From contig JANGFR010000002.1 of assembly GCA_024707015.1 (NCBI GenBank), positions 1 to 64,000 of the forward strand: 64,000 nt of DNA, in the 5' to 3' direction. Numbering within the stretch: position 1 is the stretch's first letter; every line of letters starts with the position of its first letter. Shown here one piece after another: positions 1 through 7,859 of the stretch. This DNA is from Candidatus Culexarchaeum yellowstonense (lineage in GTDB: Archaea; Thermoproteota; Methanomethylicia; Culexarchaeales; Culexarchaeaceae). The notes beneath the pieces are model-generated. The model did no database searches, was not told where the DNA came from, and saw only the letters and a program-made list of their open reading frames with translations. A program made the translations under genes and the position numbers.

Positions 1-20
1 CCTTGAATGAAAACCTTCAC

Positions 21-58
21 CGATATATATATATTGCTTTCCAAACAAAATTTTATAA
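21..58 (+). promoter_or_regulatory. AT-rich promoter region for the first gene
   Basis: Two TATA-like stretches are visible, a run of alternating TA at about 22-35 and TTTATAAT at about 51-58. The second lies roughly 34 bases before the ATG at 92, the normal distance for a leaderless or very short-leader archaeal transcript. This is a motif reading only. Confidence 0.4.
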
Positions 59-91
59 TGAGTTTGCTCATTTCCTCATGAAGTGATAATC

Positions 92-706
92 ATGAGGAAA
101 TATATAAACAAAAAATACATAACCATTTTTTTAATAATAATTTTAGCGTTTATTCTGTTAGGGAACTATTTCACATGTCCACAATACTTAAACCCAATTG
201 GGTTAGATTCATTCAATGCATCTTTAGGTTTGTATGAGCGTGCTAGGTTGAATAGCACAATAATTCATTACAGCAACCCCCTTTTAGGGGAGACGGAGTT
301 TGGATTAATTGCATATATTCGGGAACCCATATTAACTCCACAAGATATTGATAAGATAGACGTTGTAATCAAGAAGATAAGTGAAAGAGCTTATAGTCCA
401 TTAATAAAGGGATTCGCCGTAACAATTGAAAGAGTTAGCTTATCAACTTACCGTAATGAGGCTGAAATTAAACTGTTTACTGCCCTCTTTTATGTACACT
501 CCTCCCCTAATCTTTTACATCAATGTTTCATCATTGATTGCCCTTACGATTATATACCAAAGACATTATATGCACGTATTGATTATACAGTTTATGTAAT
601 CATAAATCCGTACGCTGAAATATGGTATAGCAACTACAACTACATAATCACTGGATTCTACATGAGAATCTACAGTGGAAGCATAACGATTCCAATAAAC
701 TTATGA
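92..706 (+). CDS. Membrane-anchored hypothetical protein, paralogue of the 50840-51502 gene
   Basis: I do not recognise a family. The 204-residue product starts with a short basic segment and one hydrophobic stretch (about residues 8-26), followed by an extracytoplasmic-looking domain rich in Tyr, Ile and Asn. It is clearly homologous to the protein at 50840-51502: both share KKY at the N-terminus, a Cys-Pro pair and YLN after the membrane segment, LDSFN, KISE near the middle, and INPYAEI and NYIITGF near the C-terminus. A GTG at 83 is possible, but GTGAT lies five bases before the ATG at 92 and fits a ribosome site; the paralogue has the same arrangement. Its stop is two bases from the stop of the convergent DHH gene. 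The function is unknown. Confidence 0.75.
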   Translation: MRKYINKKYITIFLIIILAFILLGNYFTCPQYLNPIGLDSFNASLGLYERARLNSTIIHYSNPLLGETEFGLIAYIREPILTPQDIDKIDVVIKKISERAYSPLIKGFAVTIERVSLSTYRNEAEIKLFTALFYVHSSPNLLHQCFIIDCPYDYIPKTLYARIDYTVYVIINPYAEIWYSNYNYIITGFYMRIYSGSITIPINL

Positions 707-708
707 CA

Positions 709-1677
709 CTAAGGATTCTTAGGTTGAATGTTCATTGACTCCTTAACCTTCTCATTGATTCCATGTATGAAATCCATGAATTTGGATTTCTCAACTCTTG
801 CACCGGCAGCATCTCTATGGCCTCCACCAACCCCTCCCAAGTTTTCAGCCACCATTGATACTATTTCATTTAAATTCTTTAAGCCAATGGATCTTATGCT
901 CATATCAATATATTCCCCTCTACTTTCACCAGCAACGCCAATTATGGTTTCACCGTAAACTCTAGCGTAGATTGCTGATTTACCTAGAGACCATGGTACA
1001 TCTAGGATGTAGGATACACAACCATGAACTTTAACGTTCCCTTTAACGTAGAGCCTCATTTCATCACTTCTGCTAGCTTCGTTTAAAGCATATTTTACTA
1101 ATTCATCATTTAAGCTTGGTTTAATGTTATTTGATAGTTTGGAAGATAGATTTCTTTTGAAATCGTAATTCCTCTTACCAGCACCCTCAATCCCCTCAAT
1201 TAGGATTCCAGCATCAAGGTATAATTCCCTCTTATCCCAACAATTCAAAACTATCTTTGAGAATTCAGTGTCATCACGGTAATCTCCAATACAACCGTAA
1301 AGCATAACTCTACCCATATCATGATGGATATCGCCAATGAAGTATCTGAAGACAAGTTCAGATGCACATGCATACTCATCTCTAAAAACCACGTTAACAG
1401 GGATATCCATCTCATTTAAACCGGGTGGTAGTGGGTGATGATCGAAATACATAACCATATTATTGGTGGAGATCCTCTTAAGTTCACCACAAATTTCATC
1501 TTTAAATCTAGATGTTATAGCAATGTCCACTATAATTAGATCTTCATTGGATATGTTCTTCAAATCGTTTAGTAAACCGGCAGGGCTTGTGAAAAATAGT
1601 TTTGCATCCCTAAACTTATGTAAGACTATTGCAGCTGAACATATACCATCACAATCACCATGAGCAAAAATAATCAT
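709..1677 (-). CDS. DHH/DHHA1-family phosphoesterase (RecJ/nanoRNase-like)
   Basis: This is a metal-dependent phosphodiesterase of the DHH superfamily, which includes RecJ-like exonucleases, oligoribonucleases and cyclic-dinucleotide hydrolases. Motif I is HGDCDG at residues 6-11, the DHH signature is at 79-81, and the DHHA1 substrate-binding loop GGGH is at 284-287. The 322-residue length fits archaeal stand-alone DHH-DHHA1 proteins with no extra OB or CBS domain. The start at 1677 is chosen because GGTGAT lies just before that ATG; an upstream ATG at 1695 would add six residues and has no such site. Which nucleic acid or nucleotide it cuts cannot be told from sequence. Confidence 0.88.
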   Translation of the reverse strand: MIIFAHGDCDGICSAAIVLHKFRDAKLFFTSPAGLLNDLKNISNEDLIIVDIAITSRFKDEICGELKRISTNNMVMYFDHHPLPPGLNEMDIPVNVVFRDEYACASELVFRYFIGDIHHDMGRVMLYGCIGDYRDDTEFSKIVLNCWDKRELYLDAGILIEGIEGAGKRNYDFKRNLSSKLSNNIKPSLNDELVKYALNEASRSDEMRLYVKGNVKVHGCVSYILDVPWSLGKSAIYARVYGETIIGVAGESRGEYIDMSIRSIGLKNLNEIVSMVAENLGGVGGGHRDAAGARVEKSKFMDFIHGINEKVKESMNIQPKNP

Positions 1678-1740
1678 AAAATCACCATAAAACAATAAAT
1701 TATTAATTTTAATGTATAAATAAACGTACCGTGGAAATTT

Positions 1741-2133
1741 ATGGGGAAAGCTAAGTTGATAATTGAATTTGAAGGGTTGGGTTGTGTTGAAGGTGAATTG
1801 TATAGTGAATTGAATCCAGAAACCTTTGAAGCATTAATTGGAAGTTTACCAATAGAGTCTACAGTTGAAACTTGGGGTAAGGAAGTATACTTTGAAGTGC
1901 CAGTATCGGTGGGGAGGGAGAACGCTAAGAGGGAGGTTTCCATTGGAGACATAGCATATTGGCCTGATGGTAGATGCCTATGCATATTCTTCGGACCAAC
2001 ACCAATAAGTGTAGATGAAAAGCCGATAGCGGCAAGTCCAGTGAATGTTGTTGGTAGGGTTATAAGTGGTTTGGATATTTTAAGTAGAGTTGAGGATGGA
2101 GTTAAGGTTAAGGTGAAACTGGCTTCGAATTAA
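1741..2133 (+). CDS. Cyclophilin-like fold protein (TM1367/DUF369 family)
   Basis: The 130-residue protein matches my memory of the small prokaryotic cyclophilin-like family (TM1367 type): an N-terminal beta strand ending in EFEG, ETFEALIGSLPIES, EVYFEVP, then IGDIAYWPDGRCLCIFFGP and a C-terminal VVGRVISGL. Members have a cyclophilin barrel, but prolyl isomerase activity is not established for the group. TATA-like TATAAATA lies about 25 bases upstream, suggesting a nearly leaderless transcript. It is divergent from the DHH gene and convergent with the ATPase that follows. Confidence 0.75.
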   Translation: MGKAKLIIEFEGLGCVEGELYSELNPETFEALIGSLPIESTVETWGKEVYFEVPVSVGRENAKREVSIGDIAYWPDGRCLCIFFGPTPISVDEKPIAASPVNVVGRVISGLDILSRVEDGVKVKVKLASN

Positions 2134-2147
2134 TGCTTAGGGTATAT

Positions 2148-3392
2148 TTAAATGTAGAAGTAGGGGATGTGGAATATTTTGGTGCCATAAATTTCTTCAG
2201 ATTTAAATGACCCCTCAGTGAAGATTAGAGCGTTCCTAGGCTTGTAGGATTTTATGAAGCTGATTAAACTCTTCCCAATAGATCCGCCACTCTTAACTTC
2301 AATGGGGATCACCTCATCACCCACTTTGATTATGAAGTCAACTTCAGCTTTACCAGTAGTTCTCCAATAATAGACCTCGAAGCCAAGGCTTCTTAACTCA
2401 TTTAGTATGAAGTTTTCCATTAGGAATCCTTTATCGGTTCTATTGTTTAGGGGGAGGAAGTTGTTTATTATGGAGTTTCTAAACCCGGTGTCGATGAAAT
2501 AGATTTTCCTAGCCTTCTTGAGCTCTGTGATTAAATTCTTGTGGAATGGTGGTATAAGGGAGATTATGTATGTGTTGATGAGTATTGATAGGTAATTTTC
2601 AATTGTCCTGTAATCCATATGGAATTCCCTCATGATGGAGGAGTATTCAAGGATTGAGCCTATGGATATAGCAATATACCTAATTATATTCCTAAATTTC
2701 TCAAGTTCCCTAACGTTTAGGAAGAAGAATACGTCCTTCTCAATATACAGTCTAACGAGATTCTTGAGTAGTTCAATTTTAATTTCACGATCATTCTCCT
2801 TGACTATTGCTGGGAATCCGCCGAAGAGGATGTATTCTTCAAGTAGGGTGTTGAATTCACGTTGGAAAACTGGTTTGGATTCTATTGGTTCCCCTTCAAG
2901 GATTAAGCGTTCAACTTGACGTTTATAATCAGTGAAGATTTTATGGATATCCCCAGCTTTCCAAATTAGGAATTCCTCGAAGCTTAGGGGTAGCAATTCA
3001 AAGCATACTGCTCTACCAACCAGGTATCTCCCAACCTCAACTTTAACATCAAAAGAACCTGAACCAGTAACGATGAACTTCAATTTGTCGGAGAAGTTGT
3101 CGAAGAGGAATTTCAGAAGCTTACCAACACTACTGCAATATTGAGCTTCATCAATAAACAATATATTCCTTTCACCTCGAATAAACCTCTTGGCAAATAA
3201 TTCTGGATTATCCTCAAAGGATCTAAGCATATTCTCATCCTCAAAAGTTATGTAATCACCGCCAAACTTATCCCTCAAATGCAATAGCAGAGTCGTCTTC
3301 CCACTCTGCCTAGGACCCCTAATCAATATGGCTTCTCTCCTACTCATCCACTCATCCAAATTTTCCTCTATTTTTCTTGGATAATACTCCAC
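2148..3392 (-). CDS. AAA-type ATPase with C-terminal DUF4143 domain
   Basis: This is a P-loop ATPase of the AAA_14/DUF4143 group that is frequent in archaea. Walker A GPRQSGKT is at residues 26-33, the Walker B acidic pair follows ILFI at 81-82 (DEAQ), and the sensor-like VTGSGS is near 110. The C-terminal part carries a winged-helix-like region and an EVDFI...IPIEVKSGG stretch typical of the nuclease-like fold of DUF4143. The start is GTG with no obvious ribosome site. Two further members occur at 41965-43245 (intact) and 43254-44546 (broken). The biological role of these ATPases is unsettled; some are considered mobile or toxin-like. Confidence 0.85.
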   Translation of the reverse strand: MEYYPRKIEENLDEWMSRREAILIRGPRQSGKTTLLLHLRDKFGGDYITFEDENMLRSFEDNPELFAKRFIRGERNILFIDEAQYCSSVGKLLKFLFDNFSDKLKFIVTGSGSFDVKVEVGRYLVGRAVCFELLPLSFEEFLIWKAGDIHKIFTDYKRQVERLILEGEPIESKPVFQREFNTLLEEYILFGGFPAIVKENDREIKIELLKNLVRLYIEKDVFFFLNVRELEKFRNIIRYIAISIGSILEYSSIMREFHMDYRTIENYLSILINTYIISLIPPFHKNLITELKKARKIYFIDTGFRNSIINNFLPLNNRTDKGFLMENFILNELRSLGFEVYYWRTTGKAEVDFIIKVGDEVIPIEVKSGGSIGKSLISFIKSYKPRNALIFTEGSFKSEEIYGTKIFHIPYFYI

Positions 3393-3430
3393 AAAAAATT
3401 CTACAATTCATGGACTAATAAATATAACTA

Positions 3431-4129
3431 TCAATCCGAAGACATCTTCCCCAATAATTTTATAATGTCATCTTCATTTAAATCCCTCCAAAACTTATAT
3501 GCATCGGCAACTGCAAACCATATGTCATCCCTCAAGTTTAGGCATAAGATTAAATCGACATACTGGGATAGCAGTTTCACAGATCTTGTGGAGCCTGTTG
3601 GAACTGCAATGTAAATTTTATTGGCACCTCTCTTCCTACAGAATTTGATTGCAGAATTCATGGTGTATCCGGCTGCAATTCCATCATCAACTAGAATTAC
3701 GGATTTACCTTTCAGATTTGGGTATGGTCTGCCACCTCGAAGCCTAACATTCCTCTTCTCAATTTCATTCAATTGTTCTTTGATGGTTGATTCCACATCA
3801 GATTCCGTTAATCCAAGCTCTCTGGCAAATTCCAAATCAACATAAACATTTCCATCTGGACCTATAGCTCCAAACCCAGCTTCCCTATTCCATGGAATTA
3901 GAAGCTTCCTACATATAAGCAGATCAAATTCAGCCTTCAAAGCTTTAGCAATCTCAACACCAATTGGAACTCCGCCCATTGGAATTGCAAATACATAATT
4001 CACATGGTCAAAAACTTCTCTACATGCATTTGAAAGTTTGATTCCAGCATCAAATCTATCATTGAAAACACCATGCCTATTATATAAATCCAAATCGTAA
4101 ACAATATTACCATTAAATCTAAGCTTCAA
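3431..4129 (-). CDS. Phosphoribosyltransferase-family protein
   Basis: This is a type I phosphoribosyltransferase fold. The PRPP-binding motif VILVDDGIAAGYTM is at residues 144-157, the hydrophobic strand followed by MGGVPIGVEIA at 51-61 is the expected first loop, and CRKLLIP at 73-79 is the flexible-loop region. At 232 residues it resembles archaeal and bacterial predicted phosphoribosyltransferases (COG1926-like) whose base substrate is unknown, rather than HPRT, APRT or OPRT. The start is TTG at 4129. It stands alone, with an unrelated ATPase downstream and a HEPN-MNT pair upstream. Confidence 0.8.
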   Translation of the reverse strand: MKLRFNGNIVYDLDLYNRHGVFNDRFDAGIKLSNACREVFDHVNYVFAIPMGGVPIGVEIAKALKAEFDLLICRKLLIPWNREAGFGAIGPDGNVYVDLEFARELGLTESDVESTIKEQLNEIEKRNVRLRGGRPYPNLKGKSVILVDDGIAAGYTMNSAIKFCRKRGANKIYIAVPTGSTRSVKLLSQYVDLILCLNLRDDIWFAVADAYKFWRDLNEDDIIKLLGKMSSD

Positions 4130-4212
4130 AGCGGAAACCCATAAACTATTAAGTATTCGTGGGAATTAATTGTTTACGCAGAGGAGCAAACGATTCTGCT
4201 TATATGGTGTGG

Positions 4213-4560
4213 TTAAATCTTTACTATGTCTCCCCCAATGAACTTTTTATACCATTCCTCAAATTCCACTTTCGACGCCACATGCAACTCTATTGGAGCA
4301 TCCACCATCCTATAAACTTCAGCTTTAACCATATACTCCTCCTCTCTGCTAGGTTTATCATCCAAGACTATTAATATGTCTATGTCGCTTGAAGCAGTAT
4401 ACTCCCCCCTAACTGTGGATCCAAAGAGGTATACTTCAGCCTTCGGCCAATACCTTAAAACCATATCCTTAACCTCCCCAGCTATCTCCATATAATTCCC
4501 CATCTTCTTGAAGTATTCATAGCATATCTTTATGAGTTTGTCAGATTCTTTCAATGACAT
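4213..4560 (-). CDS. MNT-type nucleotidyltransferase, antitoxin of a HEPN-MNT pair
   Basis: This is a minimal nucleotidyltransferase. The GS pair at residues 47-48 is followed by the DxD of SSDIDILIVLDD (Asp59 and Asp61), and a third acidic strand is in APIELHV. Proteins of this family neutralise HEPN toxins, in studied cases by AMPylating them. The start at 4560 is preferred because a strong GGAGGTG lies seven bases before that ATG; the longer ATG at 4581 lacks this. With this start it overlaps the upstream HEPN gene by 20 bases, which implies translational coupling. Confidence 0.85.
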   Translation of the reverse strand: MSLKESDKLIKICYEYFKKMGNYMEIAGEVKDMVLRYWPKAEVYLFGSTVRGEYTASSDIDILIVLDDKPSREEEYMVKAEVYRMVDAPIELHVASKVEFEEWYKKFIGGDIVKI

Positions 4561-4924
4561 TCTTGAACACCTCCAATACAAATTTCAACATCTCCTCAAC
4601 CTCCCCCTTCTCATATCTTCTAGCTAGATATCTAGCTCCAATATATGCATCTTCAATTTTCGTTAACATTACAATGTTTCTACCCTCAAATAGCATATCC
4701 AATCCACCTGAAATATTCGATAATAATCTTAAGAGCTTAATTAATGAGCATGTTCCCAGATACGCTCCAGTTTTCATAAGCAACTTATACTTCACAATCA
4801 ATTGACAATACTGTTCTATGTTGAAAGCTGCGAGATCATAAACTCCTTTAAGGAATAATTCTTCAGCATTCCTTAGGAAGGATTCTGCACGTTCCCTTAA
4901 AATTTCAGCTTCCTCAAAACTCAC
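4541..4924 (-). CDS. HEPN-domain protein, toxin partner of a HEPN-MNT pair
   Basis: The 127-residue all-alpha protein has the typical HEPN start (RERAESFLRNAEELFLKG.YDLAAFNIEQ) and the C-terminal AYIGARYLARRYEKGEVEE helix of the PF05168-like group. It is the first gene of a two-gene unit with the MNT protein. The RNase-type Arg-x4-6-His motif of ribonucleolytic HEPN toxins is not visible; the segment reads RYLARRYEK with no His. This variant may therefore be a non-nuclease member. The start is GTG at 4924. Confidence 0.8.
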   Translation of the reverse strand: MSFEEAEILRERAESFLRNAEELFLKGVYDLAAFNIEQYCQLIVKYKLLMKTGAYLGTCSLIKLLRLLSNISGGLDMLFEGRNIVMLTKIEDAYIGARYLARRYEKGEVEEMLKFVLEVFKNVIERI

Positions 4925-4989
4925 TTCAAATCAATAGAAAATCTTGAGGTCAAAATTAATAAATGCATTTCTTAATGATGTGGGAAGGT

Positions 4990-5715
4990 TTATTGAGCTT
5001 TCCTCAGCATTCTCTTATACCATACGAACCATGGGTTATCTATGAACCCTATAATGTTCTTGCTTACGATCTGCCCAATTATCAATGGTATTATTGGCAT
5101 TTCACCGTAAAATGCTAGTGTAACGAATATTACGCTATCGAGGGTTAGATCTACAATGTCGCTTACGCTGGAGCGAAGCCATATGTATGGATTTATGGAT
5201 GCATCATGCTTAAACTTATTCTCCCTATCAATAAACATGTTCTTCAACGTTGAGAATACTATTGCATCTATGTTTGAGCATATTAGGAATGATATCCATG
5301 ATGCTGCAGTTATCCTTATGCTTAGGCTGAATATGGATTTCCATGCATCTTCATATTGGAAGAATGGTGCTGGCGTTAATGTGTTCACCATTGCTATGAA
5401 TATTACCAGTAGAACTTGAGTTATGAAGGCTATCATTATTGCTATGTGTGTGCTCCTTCTACCATAAACTTCATTTATCATATCAATAACTTGAGCTATG
5501 AATGGATATATGAATACGGCTGCAGGAGCATAGAAGCCTGTGAATCCAAGATCGAAGTATATTGGTCTAGAGGCAAGGATCTGTGATGCTGCAAGGTATA
5601 TGACGTAGAAGCTTGTTAATGCTGAGAAGCCATGTTGGGGGTAGCGTTTAACAATCCATGTGGATGCATATGTAACTATAGTTAAACTAACAAACCAGTA
5701 GATCCAAACCAGCAT
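4990..5715 (-). CDS. VUT/YhhQ-family transporter, probable queuosine/archaeosine precursor importer
   Basis: This six-helix integral membrane protein belongs to the VUT family (PF02592, YhhQ), characterised in bacteria as an importer of queuosine precursors; archaeal members probably import 7-deazaguanine bases for archaeosine. Diagnostic stretches are YIPF-like AVFIYPFIAQVIDMINEVYGRR, the loop Ser-Ser-Val-Ser-Asp with LTLDSVIF, and QIVSKNIIGFIDNP. The ATG at 5715 is preceded by GGTGAT at optimal spacing; the longer reading from TTG at 5727 would begin inside that site. Fourteen bases separate it from the upstream RHH/zinc-ribbon gene, so the two are probably one operon. Confidence 0.85.
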   Translation of the reverse strand: MLVWIYWFVSLTIVTYASTWIVKRYPQHGFSALTSFYVIYLAASQILASRPIYFDLGFTGFYAPAAVFIYPFIAQVIDMINEVYGRRSTHIAIMIAFITQVLLVIFIAMVNTLTPAPFFQYEDAWKSIFSLSIRITAASWISFLICSNIDAIVFSTLKNMFIDRENKFKHDASINPYIWLRSSVSDIVDLTLDSVIFVTLAFYGEMPIIPLIIGQIVSKNIIGFIDNPWFVWYKRMLRKAQ

Positions 5716-5729
5716 GAAAATCACCAAGG

Positions 5730-6047
5730 CTACTTAATCCTACCACCAAGTAAATCCTCGTAAATCCTCCTCATATGGAATACAGCCACAGCAGTCTCCT
5801 CACTCAAACCACACCTACAAGCCCCACAATGTGGGCATATCATCCAACCGCACTTCGCACATACATCAGCATCCCTAGCCTTAAACTTCCCACCACACTT
5901 GAAACAGTAGAATTCAGGTTCGGAGAAGAATCTCAAAAAGTTCTCTATAACCCTAGACAATGGTATACCCCTCTCACGGGCAACATTCTTAGCATTAATT
6001 AAAACATCTCCATCAACAGTTATGGTCAACTTAACCTTACCAGACAT
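5730..6047 (-). CDS. Ribbon-helix-helix protein with C-terminal double zinc ribbon
   Basis: The N-terminal 42 residues read as a ribbon-helix-helix DNA-binding fold (VKLTITVDGDVLINAKNVA then GIPLSRVIENFLRFF). After a linker come eight Cys at about 48, 51, 63, 66, 71, 74, 77 and 79, enough for two zinc sites, and a short acidic/basic tail. The ATG at 6047 makes the RHH strand begin immediately; the upstream GTG/ATG options translate promoter-like DNA. A tandem AAATACGTAT element sits directly before the start. It is probably an autoregulated repressor of itself and the downstream VUT transporter gene. No specific orthologous family is recognised. Confidence 0.72.
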   Translation of the reverse strand: MSGKVKLTITVDGDVLINAKNVARERGIPLSRVIENFLRFFSEPEFYCFKCGGKFKARDADVCAKCGWMICPHCGACRCGLSEETAVAVFHMRRIYEDLLGGRIK

Positions 6048-6053
6048 ACATAC

Positions 6054-6076
6054 AAATACGTATAAATACGTATTTA
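6054..6076 (-). promoter_or_regulatory. Tandem AAATACGTAT operator overlapping the RHH gene promoter
   Basis: Two exact copies of AAATACGTAT lie head to tail at 6054-6063 and 6064-6073. Each contains the palindrome ATACGTAT and the array runs into TTTAAAT. It lies 7-30 bases before the ATG at 6047, where TATA box and transcription start should be. Ribbon-helix-helix repressors commonly bind tandem short palindromes cooperatively, so self-repression is the simplest reading. Confidence 0.6.
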
Positions 6077-6141
6077 AATCTAACCAAGACATAAACTATG
6101 GGGAAAATTTAAAGTAAAGGGGGAGACTAATGTAATATGCC

Positions 6142-6939
6142 ATGAAATCGAGGGTTATCATAGTTGAGGGGGAGGACATAATAAATAGAACTGTAAACAC
6201 ATTAAAGCATCTAAAACCGGAAATCCCAAAGAGTGGAGGTAGAATTCTAATAAAACCAAATCTAGTTGAACCCATGGGTAAAGATTCTGGAGCAGTAACT
6301 AGACCTGAAACCGTTGAGGGAGTAATAAGATTTCTCATGGAGATAGGAGATTATGAGATTATCGTGGGTGAGGGGTCTGCATACCCAGACACCATGCAAT
6401 GCTTCAAAATAGCGGGATACGAATACCTAACAGAGAAATATAATGTTAGACTTATGGATTTAAACCACGGGAATTACATTAAGGTTAATGGAGAATATTG
6501 GAGTTTTGAGGTAAATAGTGTTTTGAGTGAAGTGGATTACATAATTTCAGTGGCGGTTTTAAAGGAGCATGGACTCGCAGAAGTAACGTTGACACTTAAA
6601 AACATGATGGGCATACTTAAACCAGCACCAAAAATACCAGTAAAGGAGTACATACATGCAGAGGGGGATCCAGATATATGGGCATTAAGACTATGCGATC
6701 TAGTTAAAGCATTCAAACCAAACCTTGCAATAATAGATGGAACAACTGGAATGTTCGGCTCACATATACATGGGAAACTTAAGAAGTTAAACTTAACAAT
6801 TGCAAGTGAAGATCCAGTAGCCTGCGACTCAATTGGAGCTAAAATATTGGGACATGAGAAAGTTAAACACATCAGGTTAGCAGGTATGAAGGGGTTGGGG
6901 GATATAAATCCAGAAGTATTAAAGATAAAGATAGATTAG
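6142..6939 (+). CDS. DUF362-domain protein
   Basis: The 265-residue protein matches the DUF362 family: ILIKPNLVEP near residues 35-44, AVTRPETVEGVIRFL, a GEGSAYP segment, TLKNMMGI, and a C-terminal DPVACDSIGAKILG. DUF362 proteins are often fused to ferredoxin domains; this one has no Cys cluster, so it is the minimal form. The biochemical activity is not established. A purine-rich GGGGGAG precedes the ATG. It is not obviously linked to its neighbours, although rpiB follows on the same strand after 94 bases. Confidence 0.8.
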   Translation: MKSRVIIVEGEDIINRTVNTLKHLKPEIPKSGGRILIKPNLVEPMGKDSGAVTRPETVEGVIRFLMEIGDYEIIVGEGSAYPDTMQCFKIAGYEYLTEKYNVRLMDLNHGNYIKVNGEYWSFEVNSVLSEVDYIISVAVLKEHGLAEVTLTLKNMMGILKPAPKIPVKEYIHAEGDPDIWALRLCDLVKAFKPNLAIIDGTTGMFGSHIHGKLKKLNLTIASEDPVACDSIGAKILGHEKVKHIRLAGMKGLGDINPEVLKIKID

Positions 6940-7033
6940 CTAAACACATGCAAAAACACAGATGTAATTGAATATTTAAGGATGCATAAAACATAATTGT
7001 TCGCAATATAGGTAGATTCTAGTGTGATTCTAA

Positions 7034-7492
7034 ATGAGGATTTGCGTGGGAAGTGATCATGCTGGATTAAGTTTGAAGAGGGAGTTATTGAAGTCTTTGA
7101 AGGGGGAATTTGAAGTTATAGATGTGGGGACATATACTGAGGAGCCTGTGGATTACCCAGATATAGCAAAGGATGTTTGCATTAGGATAATTAATGGTGA
7201 AGCTGATTGTGGAGTACTGATATGTGGAACTGGTATAGGTATGAGTATAGCTGCAAACAAGTTTCCAGGGATAAGAGCTGCACTAGTATATTCAGATGAA
7301 ACAGCCATACTGGCTAAGAGGCATAATAATGCCAATGTAATATGCTTAGGTGGTAGAACCATGAAGAGTGAAGATGCAATAAGATATGTGAAGCTTTGGT
7401 TGAGGGAGAATTTTGAGGGAGGGAGACATGAGAGGAGGATAAATAAGATAAGTAAATTTGAAGGGGAAATATTTCGTGGTGTTAAACTATGA
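7034..7492 (+). CDS. rpiB: Ribose-5-phosphate isomerase B
   Basis: This is a RpiB/LacAB-family sugar-phosphate isomerase, interconverting ribose 5-phosphate and ribulose 5-phosphate. The hallmarks are GSDHAGL at residues 6-12, the catalytic Cys64 in LICGTGIGMSIAANK, and the phosphate-binding KRHNNANVICLGGR at 95-108. At 152 residues it is normal length. GTGAT precedes the ATG. Many archaea use RpiA instead, so RpiB may serve nucleoside-derived sugar metabolism together with deoC and the nucleoside phosphorylase near 29 kb. Its stop overlaps the next start by four bases (ATGA). Confidence 0.93.
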   Translation: MRICVGSDHAGLSLKRELLKSLKGEFEVIDVGTYTEEPVDYPDIAKDVCIRIINGEADCGVLICGTGIGMSIAANKFPGIRAALVYSDETAILAKRHNNANVICLGGRTMKSEDAIRYVKLWLRENFEGGRHERRINKISKFEGEIFRGVKL

Positions 7493-7854
7493 AGATTAGT
7501 AAGTCGAATATCATTGGGGCAGTAGTGTTTCTGTTATTGGGATTGCTGATGATTATAGCTGGATATTATGATAAAGATTTTGTGGGCATTATTATTGGAG
7601 GTCACATGTCGATGGTGGGATTCTACTATATAACAATACCATTTATGCCAATTGAGGATAAGAGGAGGCTAATTGTGGATATCTCAATCATAATGATAGT
7701 GGTTGTTTTGGATTTTTATGGTTACCTCCAAACTGGAAGTATAGTATTGCTATTTATAGCAGCATTAGTTGTGGGATTATTTGCATTTGCATTCACAGTT
7801 TCAATGAAACGTGGAATTCGATGCCCAATTAAAATGGGAAAAAGTTTGGTTTGA
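7489..7854 (+). CDS. Small four-helix membrane protein coupled to rpiB
   Basis: The 121-residue protein is almost entirely hydrophobic, with about four transmembrane helices (near residues 8-26, 32-50, 60-80 and 84-104) and a basic C-terminus. No family is recognised. The ATGA overlap with rpiB indicates translational coupling, but the functional link is unclear. It ends six bases from the convergent S9 peptidase gene. Confidence 0.7.
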   Translation: MKISKSNIIGAVVFLLLGLLMIIAGYYDKDFVGIIIGGHMSMVGFYYITIPFMPIEDKRRLIVDISIIMIVVVLDFYGYLQTGSIVLLFIAALVVGLFAFAFTVSMKRGIRCPIKMGKSLV

Positions 7855-7859
7855 TTGGT

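Noticed and set aside
83-91. GTG at 83 as the start of the first gene
   Set aside because: The ATG at 92 has the GTGAT element at ribosome-site distance and the paralogue at 51502 has the same arrangement.
7034-7492. Reading the RpiB-like protein as galactose-6-phosphate isomerase (LacA/LacB)
   Set aside because: It is a single gene with the RpiB-type Cys64 and HNNANV motif, with no partner subunit or lactose genes.
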